From positions 36,183,710 through 36,247,709 of the forward strand of contig JAJLRJ010000009.1 in NCBI GenBank assembly GCA_024195265.1: 64,000 bases of DNA, read 5' to 3'. The position numbers and the translations under genes were made by a program. The stretch is from Dendrophyllia cribrosa. Taxonomy: Eukaryota > Cnidaria > Anthozoa > Scleractinia > Dendrophylliidae. Positions 35,385 through 47,764 of the stretch are shown one piece after another; positions within the stretch are counted from its first letter, which is position 1; each line of letters opens with the position of its first letter. The notes under the pieces are model-generated. The model was not told the DNA's origin and searched no databases. It saw only the letters and a program-made list of their open reading frames with translations.

Positions 35385-36328
35385 AATCCATGTACTCCAC
35401 AAATGAAAAGGAAATCAAGATCAAAATGTTAGAATGAAATAACTTTACGAACGTAGCGCGAATTCACTATAAATTGAAGTCGGAATGAAGTCTTAAAGTG
35501 CGTTTTTTCGGTAGCAAACGTTTCCTCTAAAAACGATTTTACGTTTGTTTCATCTTCATGTACGTAAATCCACTTTGTTTTACCGTTTGAATAATGTGGT
35601 GTCATATATAAAAAAAGTAACTAGATAACCGTGTTTACTGTTGTGATCAAATGTTATGGGTACAGAAGGGGTACAAGAGGGGTACAGGAAAGGTACAAAA
35701 AGGATACAGGAGGGGTACAGGAAGGGTACAAAAAGGATACAGGAGGGGTACAGGAAGGGTACAAGAGTTTTCACCACCACCACCATCTCCACCACCACAG
35801 GTGGGGTACAAGAGGGGTACAGGAAAGGTACAGGAAAGGTACAAAAAGGATACAGGAGGGGTACAGGAAGGGTACAGTAGTTTTCACCACCACAACCTCC
35901 ACCACCACCACCACCACCCACCACCACCACCACCACCACCACCACCACCACCACCACCACCACCACAATTCTATTGATTTCACCACCACCACCGCCACCA
36001 AAGTCTATTATTTTCACCACGGCACCTCCACCACAATTCTATTGTTTTCACCGCCGCCGCCGCCATCACCATCACCACAATTTTATTATTTTCACCACCA
36101 CCACCACAATTCTATTATTTTTACCACCACCACCACAATTCTAGTGAATCCATGTATTCCACAAATGATATGCAAATCAAGAACAAAATGTTAGAATGAA
36201 ATAACTTTACGGAGGTAACGCGAATTCACGATAAGGCCGGATTGAAGTCTTTAAAAACCTGCTTTGTTGACTTTTTCGGTAGCAAACGTTTCCTCTAAAA
36301 ACGATTTTACCTTTTGAATAATGCCGTG

Positions 36329-36392
<64 letters not shown>

Positions 36393-36740
36393 GATAACCG
36401 TATTTACTGTTGTGATCAAATGAAAGGGGTACAGGAGGGGTACAGGGGGGTACGGGAGTTTCACCACCACCGCCACCACCACCACAATTCTATTATTTTC
36501 ACCACCACCACCACCGCCACCACCGCCACCACCACCAGTACCACCACCACCACCGCCACCACCACCACAATTCTATTATTTTCACCACCACCACCACCAC
36601 CACCGCCACCACCACCAGTACCACCACCACCACCGCCACCACCACCAGTACCACCACCACCACCGCCACCACCACCACAATTCTATTATTTTCACCACCA
36701 GTACCACCACCAGTACCACCACCAGTACCACCACGATCAC
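35385..36740. repeat. Duplicated unique+minisatellite+(CAC)n block
   Basis: A block of about 275 bp (35387-35655, starting tccatgtactccacaaatg) followed by a ggggtacagga minisatellite and (CAC)n is repeated from 36150. The second copy has gained an (AT)n run and has a shorter minisatellite. Long His-, Thr-, Pro-, Val- and Trp-rich frames on both strands are translations of these repeats, not genes. Confidence 0.9.
36332..36388. repeat. (AT)n microsatellite
   Basis: About 28 AT units replacing a short tatataaaa stretch of the upstream duplicate. Confidence 0.95.
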
Positions 36741-36742
36741 CA

Positions 36743-37768
36743 CAGTGTGTTGCCCAGTTTCCGGCCAGTACCAGTTTCCGGCCAAAAAACAATTACGTCG
36801 GTTATGTTCGTCGGAGTTTTAAATTTTCGTCCACCGAAGCGTTCCGAAAGAAAGACGAACATTTCCGCTACACATTGGTGGTTTTGGCGTTCTTTTTGAA
36901 CAAGGAACGGCTGAGGAAGGAAATGTTTTGTCCAGGTGATTGAACGTTTAGCGATTAATTTTGGCTCGTTTCACTGCACATCAAAACTACCGTAGATAAA
37001 CAAATAGCTCGTTTCACAGGAAATATCTCAAGGAGCTTCATAATTTTTGGACAAATATTAGATTAAAGATGAAAGTGATTAGGGAATCTATCATCGTCAG
37101 CTGGAATAGGGCTGTTCCTGAAATTTTAGCAGTCAACTCTCAGCGAAGATTTCGACCTAGTGTGCCAGTTTCCGGCCACTAAAAGACACATTGCTCAAAA
37201 CCTATTTCTTATTAAGTGAAAGAACCGAATATTAAAATTTCCTGGTCGAGAAATTAAAGATACATGTGTTAGTGTAACAAAGATTACGAATTAACAACAG
37301 CTTATGCATGTATAGCGTGACTAAAAGTACGTAAGTCATGATTTGTTTTTGTAGTAGTCTGTCAACAAACTGCGGAAGACACGCTTCCGGGTCACTAAGG
37401 TCATACGTATTTTGAATAGTAAAACAGTAGGCGACAAAGCTTAATATTGAAACTTACCTGATATTTATAACTAGGCGACCACTATTATCAAGGGACTTAC
37501 AAGTCGGTTTACGTCGAGCGGTTTCAAGGAAAATTTACTTTAAGTCGGTGGCCGGAAACTGGGCTAGCTGGCCGGAAACTGGGCAACTTACTAGTTTTGC
37601 GAAAAATGGTATAATTTCTTTAATACTTGGGGAAGGTCGCCAACCATTTAACGTTTTAAAGGTAAGTAAATGAACTGTCTTTGAAAGGAAATTGAGAAAT
37701 TTTCCGTGCAAAACAAAGGAGTTATAGCGATTACAAACTAAAGTGGCCGGAAACTGGGCAACATACTG
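36743..37768. mobile_element. 1-kb element with subterminal repeats, inside (CAC)n
   Basis: Ends cagtgtgttgcccagtttcc and ggaaactgggcaacatactg are inverted. Extra copies of the ccagtttccggcc motif lie at about 36770 and 37165 in one orientation and at about 37549 and 37570 in the other. (CAC)n sequence flanks both sides, so the element inserted into the microsatellite. No transposase was seen; the superfamily is not assigned. Confidence 0.75.
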
Positions 37769-37880
37769 CACCACCGCCACCACCACCACCACCACAATTC
37801 TTTTATTTTCACCACCACCGCCGCCGCCACCGCCACCACCACCACCACCACCGCCACCACCACCACAATTCTGGTGGCGG
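37769..37880. repeat. (CAC)n microsatellite, continuation
   Basis: Continues the CCACCACC array interrupted by the element at 36743-37768, including a tattttcacc block like those before it. Confidence 0.9.
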
Positions 37881-40400
37881 TGATTGTTTTTGTGAAGTTT
37901 CATCAAAAGTGTAACATTTGACTTGGCGGGCAAAAAGATGTTGATACTGATGTGAAAGATATATTATTATAAAAATGTACAGAAATAAACATTTCCGTCA
38001 ACTTACCAGCTGTAACTAGCTGTAAGTTATTCTATTGTACGCGACTCAGATGATCTGGAGATAGTCCGCTGAATTACTTTAAAAGTCCAGTAAATGAGTA
38101 GTGGCAGATTCTATAGACTGCCAGCTTCGCTACCGACCTAAGTGGAAAGTTGGATACGATTACTTAAGTAAACTGACATATTTTAAAAGCACCTGTCTCA
38201 GGAAAATGTTTCCTAAATTTCACCACCAGCGAAGAAAGTAATAATCCATTAGTTTGCGCATTGTTTGACATAATGTGCAATATCGAGCTTCATAGCAAAT
38301 CTATTTGCCAGCTCACGTTCCGAATATTTTAAAATTTCAAAATGACTCCCAGGCTTTCAGGGAATTAAGCTATAGTGACCATCGACATTTCTTCTATAAA
38401 AACTGACTGACGTTTGGCGCAATAAATACAAAATCTGACTCGATACAAGACGAAATTTCTTTACAAAGTGTTTTCAAAGAAGAGCTGACGTAAAAAGCCC
38501 CACATCTTACTTGCCTCTTTCCCTTGTTTAATCTCGGATCGTTCTATTTTATTTATTTATTATTATTTTTACTTTCTTTTTAAAAATTGTATTTTTCTTG
38601 AAACTAACCCCAGTTTGAGTAACCCGAAAATTTATCAAGCTTGATAAACGTGGCGATCAACTTTTGTAAACGATTTTGCAACACAATTTAACCTTTTCCT
38701 ATCAACTCAGTTGACAGCAGAATTTGTTTGATTTTTCGTCAAATGATTGACAAGCCGGATTACCTATACGCACTGCCTTAATTATAGAATAATATTATCA
38801 GATATATTTTTGTTTTTGTGAAGTTATATTCACTTCGTTCTATCTGCTGTAACTTTTAGAATATGACATAGTAGTTACTATGTGTTTATTGAACGAAGCA
38901 ACAAATCCCAATTTGTACGTGCCTGTTTTGTAGATGCGACTTAAGTTTATGATTGTAGGAACAAGAAAAATAATTAAAAACGAAAACAAAGAAAATTATG
39001 TCAAAATTTATGTATTGCTTCTGTTTTGAAAATATATCCTATATAGCTAAAGTACTAAGTATTTGTGTAATTGAATTTCCGGCACTCCACGGTATATTGT
39101 TTGACTTTGCCAAGCAGCTAGTACAGCTGCGATAAAAAGACTATAATTTTTTTTTCTTTTCGATCACGAATCACTGATCACAAAAAATAATTTTCTAGAA
39201 CACATTAGAAGTTTTTTAAATACCGCATCGCCTCGTACAAGCGCAAGGAGTGCTAATTTTTATTTTTCTCTGGCTTTTTCTAATTAACAAGCTTTAATTT
39301 TGAACAGATTATTATCCTTGGCAGTAACTTTAACCTACTGATGCCTCAAACAGTCAGTCATCGGAAAGCGATTGGCGTTCATATCGGATTTCATGGCGCT
39401 GAAGACAAGGAAATAAGATATGCACCATTCTCCTAAGTACTTGTCTATCAGCAAAACAATCAATTTGAGTCTTGTCCATCCCAGTTACAATTGTAGTTCT
39501 CACGTTTTCTTCGGCTTTTGTGCATTACATTTGTGTCAAACTAAGCCGTAATATAGTCACTGATAATAAGTGTTCTTTCTAACAGCTGCTTCAAGTATCA
39601 ATTATCGTAATAATAATTATAATATGGAACGATCCATTTTTTTTTCTGAGGAAAAAGGGAGAAATAAAAATGCAGATTAAAAAAATTGTAAAAGCAAACA
39701 ACGCGTGTCCAAAAGTGACACGAAGCTTACGCGGTGCCACCTTCTTGTCGCTTTTGTTTGCGTGCGTTGATAAGTTGCAAATTTAACTTCCGAGAGCCGG
39801 CAAAATCATTGCACGTTCTAAATGGACAATTTCTGCTAGTAATGGCCTATTTGTATTCTTTTTTGAATATTTAAGAACAAATGATTTTTGTTTTCACCGA
39901 TGGCGAAAAAAGCTACAACATAACTGGTGAATACTATTAACCTTATAAAAGTATATTGCCATTCATTATTATTACACTTTTGCCTTACATTTTCATCATT
40001 CTTGGATTATTTTTTTTTTTACAATTTTTATATGCACATAGTTGTCGGCGAAACACTCAGGGTGAATTGTTAAGTATTATGTAATTATATGCAGTAAAAT
40101 GCAATACAATATATATTTTATTAACGAACGTTTGCTATCTTGAGTTCTGAAAAAAAAAGTCTTTCTCCATTAGCACTTTTCAAGCAGTGTTTACTGCAAA
40201 TTTTAGGTACCCTTGGCTGAAATCTCTCCCAGTCACGTAGCGGTTCCAGGTTATGTGACGTTAATGTGGAGGGCGTAATTATTTCAGTTCCTACGTTATG
40301 TTAATCAGTCTTAACAGCAAATAATACTTTGTTATATATTCTTGTCACATCGGAAGAACAACGATTGACAAATGAATAGTATACTGACGGCAGGACAGCT
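37881..40400. other. Intergenic, nothing recognised
   Basis: AT-rich DNA with no long frame, tRNA-like sequence or clear inverted repeat. A small block at 38600-38760 (gaaactaaccccag) recalls the end of the Penelope-derived insertion at 27195-27436. Confidence 0.5.
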
Positions 40401-40414
40401 GCTTTTTCACAGCA

Positions 40415-40420
40415 TATAAG
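40415..40420 (+). promoter_or_regulatory. Possible TATA box
   Basis: TATAAG about 114 bp before the receptor ATG in otherwise mixed sequence. Weak evidence, since AT-rich DNA yields such motifs often. Confidence 0.2.
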
Positions 40421-40533
40421 TTCTGTTCTTTGCAATTGTTGACGGCCGAAAATAATCGATTAAGCGTTGGTCGAAGACCGTTCGTTTTAACTTAAAGAGT
40501 TGCACCTTGGAGATAATACGCATCGTTTCCGCA

Positions 40534-41454
40534 ATGAATAACACAAGTGGATTGCCGAGCAGGTCATGCTTTTGGATGGATCGACTCGAGCGCTTTAGTG
40601 TAAGACCACTGAGCACACAGTACATAGTCAACTGTACTCTGAATGCCATTTTAGCCATCGTCGCTATGCTAGGTAATGGGATCATTCTTCACGCGCTCCG
40701 AAAATCTGCCGCGCTCCGCCCTCCTTCAAGAGCCCTGCTTTACAGCCTCGCTGCCTCTGATCTCGGCGTGGGATTAACTGTTCAGCCGTTTTATGTCGTG
40801 TATAAAACAGCCGAACTTTTGAACAATCATCAGCTGTACTGTATCACTGGAATCGGATTTCATTTATCCGCTAATGTCTTTTCTGCGGCGTCACTTCTGA
40901 CAATAACTGCTATCGCCATCGACCGATTGCTAGCCATTCATCAAGGACTCCGCTACCAGTCCATAGTATCACTGAGCCGGGTAATAAAAGTCATAATAAC
41001 TGTCTGGGTGCTAACCGGCTTTTGGCTTTTCTTTTGGTTTTGGAATATAAGAAGTTATCAAGTATTCAACAGCATTGTTGTCAGTATTTGCTTGGTCGTC
41101 TCTTCAAGCGCTTACATTTGGCTGTGGTTCAGACTTCGTCAATTGCGCCGTCAAGCCAAGGCGAGATGGGAGGTGGAGGGAGAAAACAGCTTCGCGAGTT
41201 CGCCGAACTTTGGAGCCCACAAAAGATCTGTGATAAATATGTTTTATGTTTATGTCCTCATGCTTGTTTGCTATGTGCCGTATTTGTCAATGTTTTTTGT
41301 TATACAAACCACCAAGGTGAATCCGACGAAAATTGCCATTTTGAGTTATACAATTACATTGTTGTTTGTGAATTCGGCTTTTAACCCGATCTTGTATTGC
41401 TGGCGTATAAAAGAGATTAGAAAAGAGGTAGTTGCGACAATTTCGTGCAAGTGA
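40534..41454 (+). CDS. Intronless class A GPCR, MECA-like
   Basis: A plasma-membrane G-protein-coupled receptor of 306 residues. ATG 40534 is chosen; the frame extends 9 codons further up only to a TTG. N-glycosylation sequons lie at Asn2/Asn3. Seven segments: TM1 about 30-53 with GN at 47-48, TM2 66-89 with Asp76, TM3 104-131 with DRL (130-132), TM4 148-171, TM5 178-200, TM6 233-256 with CYVP (246-249) and TM7 267-289 with NPILY (284-288). Cys103 is at the top of TM3, but the second extracellular loop is short and lacks its usual cysteine partner, as in melanocortin/adenosine/cannabinoid-type receptors. The cytoplasmic tail is very short. The ligand cannot be deduced. A decayed paralogue lies 8 kb away on the opposite strand. 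Confidence 0.9.
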   Translation: MNNTSGLPSRSCFWMDRLERFSVRPLSTQYIVNCTLNAILAIVAMLGNGIILHALRKSAALRPPSRALLYSLAASDLGVGLTVQPFYVVYKTAELLNNHQLYCITGIGFHLSANVFSAASLLTITAIAIDRLLAIHQGLRYQSIVSLSRVIKVIITVWVLTGFWLFFWFWNIRSYQVFNSIVVSICLVVSSSAYIWLWFRLRQLRRQAKARWEVEGENSFASSPNFGAHKRSVINMFYVYVLMLVCYVPYLSMFFVIQTTKVNPTKIAILSYTITLLFVNSAFNPILYCWRIKEIRKEVVATISCK

Positions 41455-42060
41455 TGAAAAAGATAGCTATCTTCTATTCAGGGTGGCCCGTATTTAACAG
41501 CCAAGTGAAAAATTTGCCGATAAAATGTTGCTTGCTTCGTTCTGTTGTGAAGGTTTTATTCAGTTATTAAAAAGAGAGCAAAATATGTAAAATCAAGGTT
41601 TACAACAGGGTTACAATTATTTTAATTTTTTTTTTCATTTACAAATTTAGCTTGTAATTTAATCGAAATAGTTTATTTCAGTTAGTTGAAGTCTGAACAA
41701 GCGTATAGTTTCCCCTGACTACAGATATTGTCACAATTTTTCAAATTTAACATTTGATCGTATCTTTCTTAACTAATGAAGGCACTTTTACGATAAGCCA
41801 AGTCTAAATTAGAAAGTTACATTATCCATTCGATTTCCTACACGTTTACGTTTTCCATAGCAATAAATATATGAAAATTATCATTATAAAGACAAATTGG
41901 AGATATTGCTCCACTGGTCGTAATCAATAATTTCTGATCAAATATCATGCAGGTAGCCGGCTTTTCATGCATTTGAATTTTTTTCCATAAAGAGAAAGCA
42001 AAGGAAATTACTACAGTGAGGGCGATTGAAAGTATTTTTGCTTTGAATTTCTCCAATAAT

Positions 42061-42350
42061 TATTAGAGCAGTTTTCAATTGAGTATGAAAAGTAATTACA
42101 CAATTGCTTTGGTTTTTCATTGCTACGCTTTGTGATTGGCTAAAAATTCTCGCGCCACTTTCGCGACCAATCAGAAGCAAAACTAAAACCAATTGGACTT
42201 GCTCGCACGCGTTTTCCCGCGCTTGGCGCCGCCGACATGTAATTGCTTCGAGCTCTGATTGGTTCATTGGATTGTTTACTGCTGCTGTGATTGATCAGAG
42301 TAAAAACTTTGGTTTGGTTTTACCACACTCAATTGAAAACTGCTCTAATA
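42061..42350. mobile_element. MITE, 27-bp inverted ends
   Basis: tattagagcagttttcaatt and aattgaaaactgctctaata border 290 bp with no coding region. Confidence 0.85.
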
Positions 42351-42525
42351 CTTTGTGAAGATATATCAACACATATCAGTGTTTCATTCGTTATCCAAAC
42401 TCCCAAGTCGGTTACAAACTATATTCTCTGCATTTTGGTAACCTGATGAAACACTCTTCCTTGTGTTTGATTTATGACATGAATTTGTATTAAATATACA
42501 CGCATTTGTTTTGTTTTACATACCG

Positions 42526-42526
<1 letters not shown>

Positions 42527-42596
<70 letters not shown>
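42527..42596. repeat. (AT)n microsatellite
   Basis: Uninterrupted AT repeat of about 33 units. Confidence 0.95.
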
Positions 42597-43404
42597 TAAT
42601 TTTCTCTGAATTTCTCTCAAGCACTTACGCTACACTTGCCTTTTTGAGAAAAAAATGTTGGGTTTCTCTGCGAATTGCATGTTCTTACAATTGTTCTCAG
42701 TTTTTCGATTAGTGTGATAAGTGGTCACGGTAAATTTTTAGTAAATAAGTAAAAGTTAGTATTGGGTGTGAATCCTTACCAAAAATCTCGATGAAACATT
42801 TATTGAAGAACCAGCGTTAGTTTGCGTTGTTGACAAACAGCGAATAAAAAAAAAGTTTGTTAAAGTTATATTGGGTGAAAAGAAACAAAACGAAATTAAG
42901 TGATATACTTTTTAGAAAAATAATAGGACGACCTATGGAGATCTACCAAAATGCAATATGGAAATTTCAAAAGCTTTTAGCATAGAGCCGAAAAATTTCA
43001 AGAGGAATTTAACAACCAGCTAAAAGTCATTATTAACATGTAGCTTAATGTAGCATATTATATTCCATAATATTTGACGATTTATTATTTGTTCACTCTG
43101 ACATCTTTATAGAAAGTAACTTTCATTCTAAATGACAATGTTGCTTACGTCCGTTATGCATTATGATCAATTTTCCGGCTTTTTCTCCTCGGGGACAAGT
43201 TGCATAAATTAAACAAGACGCCTGGAGACGTTCACGCGGGAAGTTTTGGTTGATGTAAGTATTGACTACGAATGGCTACCCACAGTCACAATCTGTTTAT
43301 ACTTACAAACAAGAAGATGTACACAGCTACGAAGCACTTACATGCGCAATTGCGCTTAAGCTGTGTAGCCTCCCACATGGGTGGAAAATAGCCTTTTTAC
43401 ACTC

Positions 43405-44333
43405 AAAGGGACACTGTCACGAGGGCGCATGCGCCAGTTTTCTCGAATCGGAACTTGAAAAGTTTAGACTAAACTGTCAGTTTCAAAATGGCGTCGAATA
43501 GTGGCGGTGGTCACGGTGGAAAACGAAGAAAATCGGGACGGAAAATGATATTTGGTACGCCGAAAAGACGATGAAAGAGTGGTTGAAATCATATAAACGT
43601 GTTTATTAGGAAGATACAATCTCTAAGTCATGGCATGAAGCGAAATTAATTAATTAATCGCAGGCTACGAAACTTGCTCCGATTCTGTCTTCGCGGCGCT
43701 GGCTACGAAACTTGCTTCGATTCTCTCTTTGCAGCGCAGTTGTTGTCATTGTAATATTGCTCATGTCATGAGAAAGCAACGGATTTTAAATTATTAGCGG
43801 TGTGTAAGTCGGAACGTGACCCTTCAATGAAAGCGGTATTACACGGCGGCCGTTGAAAATTTGAGCGCTTTATAAGATCGACGTTATATGGGGACAAAAA
43901 TAACGTAGATTTCGAACGATAAATAAAGCAAAATTTGGACATTAATTCAATAAAGCGACACTATTAAACTCAGGTCTGGCGTATTATTTTGTCGCTTGGA
44001 GTTTTTTTAGCGTTTCCGGTTTCTTTGTCGCCAATGTTTTCCCTTCATAAGACAGAGTCAAGGCAAAACACTCGGTTTGAAACCGACTTCCACTAAAAGG
44101 CGATTTGCGTCCCAAAAATCTATCCGATCGACGATTTTTCAGCCACTGACAGTTAAATAACTATTTCCCTTCCACCCTAAAACATGTCTGGTTTTTTGAA
44201 AATCCTCACATATTACGCTGAAAAGGAGCATTTTCTGCCATCGATTCCAAGATCCATAATTACGGCCAAATGTTCTCAAGTAGATCGGAAGTGAGCCTGG
44301 CCCGCGCATGTGAATCCGTGACAGTGTCCCTTT
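43405..44333. mobile_element. 0.93-kb element, AAAGGGACACTGTCAC ends
   Basis: Ends aaagggacactgtcac and gtgacagtgtcccttt, with subterminal gcgcatgcg / cgcgcatgtg also inverted. Near the left end is a 28-codon ATG frame (MASNSGGGHGGKRRKSG, ending at a TGA near 43574) after an aaaatggcg context; it is probably a chance frame. Related ends occur at 54255-54653. Confidence 0.7.
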
Positions 44334-45209
44334 AAATACACGAGCAGGAGATCCAGGAGCGAATTATGATGTGAGACACAGGAATTCTCTCGAGACGTCC
44401 CGCGGGTTAGAGTTGCGTGATACCCAGTTCCAATGAAATTAGAGGCTGTTAAGAGATGCGTGGTATCTGCGGGTTACGGAAAACTTTTAAAAAAAAGTAT
44501 TGCGTTTTGTGACGACGAGGAAGAATAATCAACCGAATTCAACGCGGTGTACCACAGGCATCCCGCATATTTAATGGCCGTGAGTAACTGCTAACACACA
44601 CGTTTGACTTTCAGCTCATTTAAAAGCACTATGTTAACGTCTGAGGTTCGCAGTTACACCAGCTGTTAAGTCCGATGCAGCTCTTAGCTCTCACGGATAA
44701 AATCTTTGCCATTACTACAAATTAAAAAATTTCGCAAATTCATTGTAAAAAAGCGGTCGGACGTAAAACATTTGTTAATCTTTCAGGGAACCAATGAAAT
44801 ATTATATAATAATAAACTGCGATTGAAACGATTCAATAACACCGTACGTCTAGCTGTTAAATATTTGTACTATAATAAACCTGCAGGGATGGAATTATAT
44901 CAAAATTAAATTTTATGTATTTAAATTCTGAATGAATTAAAATAAATAATTATAATATTACGAAACGTCAAGTGTTATAAAAAATGAATAAGTTCAATAT
45001 GTTTATCACCGCGGTTTGTGTTCTATTTCTCATCAAGCTACGATGGCCCAAGAACAAAAGTCGTTACGATACAGTGTTGACGATTGTTGCGAATTTATGT
45101 TCATAATAATGTCATAAAAAAATGTGGGAGACTCACTAAATAACAACTCGCCATCGGTTGGAAAATACCGTTAAACCTCTAGTCAGCGACCACCCAAAGA
45201 TACAAAGTC

Positions 45210-45570
45210 AGCTGGGGGGGGGGGGGGGGGGGGGTACTGGGGGGGGTACTCCCTTATGTAAGCTATATAGGTATATGCGGCCCTAAAGGGTATGGTTTTC
45301 AAGGCGTTTTGGTCTGAAATAGGGTATAGATTTTGACCATTTTGGTCTGAAATAGCCGGGGTATGATTTGCAAACTCTGGTCTGGAATTGGGTATGGTTT
45401 TTAGACTGAAGAAGCTACTTTTTACATCCCTTGAGAAATGCGGTTTGATTAACATCTGAAATTGGGTATCGATTCAAGGGTCTGGTCTGAAATAGAGTAT
45501 CGAATTTTGGGTCAGGTCTGAAAAAGGGTAGGGAAAATTGCATATTTTGGTCTGAAATAGGGTAAGGGTT
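45210..45570. repeat. Imperfect repeat, tttggtctgaaatagggta
   Basis: After a poly-G run, the motif tggtctgaaatagggtat recurs about seven times with substitutions at irregular 35-60 bp spacing. Probably the inside of a decayed element. Confidence 0.75.
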
Positions 45571-45852
45571 TTACGAAGCGTGCCGCACACCCCCACTCAA
45601 ATTTTTGGAGAGTACACAGTAGTTTTCTACTTTGAATCATATGAACCGTGTGAACCTGTTGTAATATCCATGTACAAAGAAGCTATCAGCGCAAAATATT
45701 GCATCATAATTATAGTGAAGTTTCAAAAGAACAAAATTTTCGTTTTATTGGACTTGTACTGTAACACGTGATTCAATTTGCCTCTGCAGTGACATCGAAA
45801 TATGGGCGAGTGGTCCTTACCAGAGGTTAAGAGCAAAATGTAGAAAGATTCA

Positions 45853-46093
45853 GGGCCTGGTTGTTCGAAAGCCGGTTAACGCTAACCCAGGATTAAAACT
45901 TAACGGAGGATTTAATTTCTCTTGTTAGAAGTGTTTTCAAAAACGCTTTTTAAGCTACACGCGAAGACAAGTCATATTCGAAACTAAAGGGCGAAAATAC
46001 TTTGGAAACATCTCCATCGATTAAGTATTTATCAGGAATCAAAATTGACGCTAACCCTGGGTTAGCTTAATCGCGCTTTGAACAACCCGGCCC
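45853..46093. mobile_element. MITE family D, copy 2
   Basis: Ends gggcctggttgttcgaaa and tttgaacaacccggccc. Opposite orientation to 15984-16224, with the internal block cgaagacaagtca shared. Confidence 0.75.
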
Positions 46094-46929
46094 AGATGTG
46101 GTCCCGGGCGCGTACGAGAGGTGGACGCTTGCGAGAGGTTTCGATTATTAATAGTGATTTGACTTGAAGAAATTTGGTATTTTGGTAACGTGGTCGCTTA
46201 GGCCCGGGTCAAACGCTGTACTTCACATAAGCCGAACTCAATTAATTGAAGTTCGGCGTTTGTCTTAGTCAGGGGTGCAGCCAGGACTTTGTGAGTCGTG
46301 CCTTGGCTCTGAGCCATGTTGCAATGTTTCAATCAAGATGAAACTTCGAGACAATGTTGTTCATATTATAAAGAAACGACAAAAAAAGTTTTAAAAAAAT
46401 CTATCTCGCGGTTTTTGAAATATGTAGAAATTAGCGCTAAAACTACAATATCAAGGTCTCTGTCAAAAAACTATGGCTTCCTATAGAAAATCGAATCTCC
46501 AAAACTGAAAAGACAAACAGATTCAAACTTTCATAGTTTCATCTCATACACTAAACACACATTTTGGCGTAAATTTGAGATTGAGAAATTAAACTTTTAT
46601 AAGCTTAATTGAGGAACTTATGGATGTGCTCATACACATGCAAAATCACAAGTTCGAAATGTTTTTCTGATTTACTCAAAAGTTTCTAAGTTTTAGATAT
46701 TTTGTTTGCCATTTGTCATAGTTTATCGTAATAGTTTTTATTTTTATCGCAATCTGTCAGAATTTAGACTCAAGTGATCTCAATGTTTCTCCGCAATTTG
46801 AAATGCGATTTACAAAATTGTTACACTCTTATAAACTACAAACTAAGTACAATATTTTTGTAAGTTTCATACTAATTCAATAAAGGAAAGTTAGTTAAAC
46901 GGCCGCTCAAAAATGGTCGACGCGGCTGA

Positions 46930-47435
46930 ATGGAAACTGGAGGGAAACACCTTAAGAGAAATTTTATATGAATATAAACATATGAAAATCATATACACCT
47001 GTATTTGAACTGCGGATAAACATGAATGAAATTTGTGATCCTCGCAGTGTGCTCTCGACTTAAGCAGTTGAAAAACAACCTGAAAATTCAGGCTTGAACG
47101 GGATACGAACCCATGACTTTGCAATAGCGTTCCGCCCAGATTCTAAAAATAGAAAACTCGCGCAGCATCATGGGATTGAAATGTGTACAACATTCAAGAA
47201 CTATGCAGGAAGCTACAAAAAAGAGGTGCTACGAAGCACTGTTCTTGGGTACAACTTGACAATTATCCTCAACATGTACAGGAATCGCAAAAACTGGTGT
47301 TTCCGAGGCAGCCAATTTGAAATATTTGTCCGCATTTCGATCCCACAATGCAATCCTGCCAATATGACGTCACCTGGGCGGAACGCTATACCGGTGCAAC
47401 GCTGAATCCACTGAGCTATCAAGCCACATGGATAG
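46930..47435 (-). mobile_element. tRNA-derived SINE split by a MITE
   Basis: Minus strand: the head tggcttgatagctcagtgg...gttgcaccggta is at 47388-47430, and its continuation gcaaagtcatgggttcg (B box region) is at 47098-47124. The body runs through gcacactgcgaggatcacaa to about 46930. A 260-bp element separates the two parts. Family members: a partial copy at 47455-47590 and one at 53300-53460. Confidence 0.75.
47127..47386. mobile_element. 260-bp MITE with TA target duplication
   Basis: Ends gcgttccgcccag / ctgggcggaacgc with TA on both sides, inserted into a SINE. TA duplication is the Tc1/mariner pattern, though the ends alone do not prove the superfamily. The frames at 47094-47443 are its translation. 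Confidence 0.8.
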
Positions 47436-47454
47436 ATGGTCAATCAGTGCGAGT

Positions 47455-47590
47455 TCGAAATATACCTGATGATAGTGAATATATATGAATATGAATATAT
47501 GAAAATCATATATTTGAACTGCTGATAAACATGAATGAGATTTGTGATCCTCGCAGTGTGCTCTCAACTTAAGCAGTTGAGCAAAGTTGC
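47455..47590 (-). mobile_element. Partial SINE body, same family
   Basis: Repeats the body block tgaactgctgataaacatg...tgatcctcgcagtgtgct of the neighbouring SINE, without a tRNA-like head. Confidence 0.65.
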
Positions 47591-47764
47591 TTTGTCAACT
47601 ATTTGGTGTACTTGTATGACCAAAGCACAGCGTGGCAATGCAAGTATGATTGACGGAAGTGTAATAATTACAAACAGCTCAGTGTAGTGGTCGTGTAGCA
47701 GTGAAGTCGGTGGGTGCTTGAAGTGGGGATGAGAACTATGACGCAGTTTCCACGTCTAATCTGG

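Noticed and set aside
35631..36899. Long His/Thr/Pro/Val/Trp-rich open frames on both strands
   Set aside because: Direct translations of (CAC)n, (AT)n and the ggggtacagga minisatellite. They are open in several frames at once.
41022..41384. 120-codon frame overlapping the intronless GPCR
   Set aside because: Out-of-frame shadow of the receptor; no domain.
43492..43574. 28-codon basic micropeptide (MASNSGGGHGG...)
   Set aside because: It has a favourable start context but lies inside a MITE end and is too short to distinguish from chance.
47094..47443. Frames of 103 and 76 codons
   Set aside because: They span the TA-flanked MITE and the disrupted SINE.
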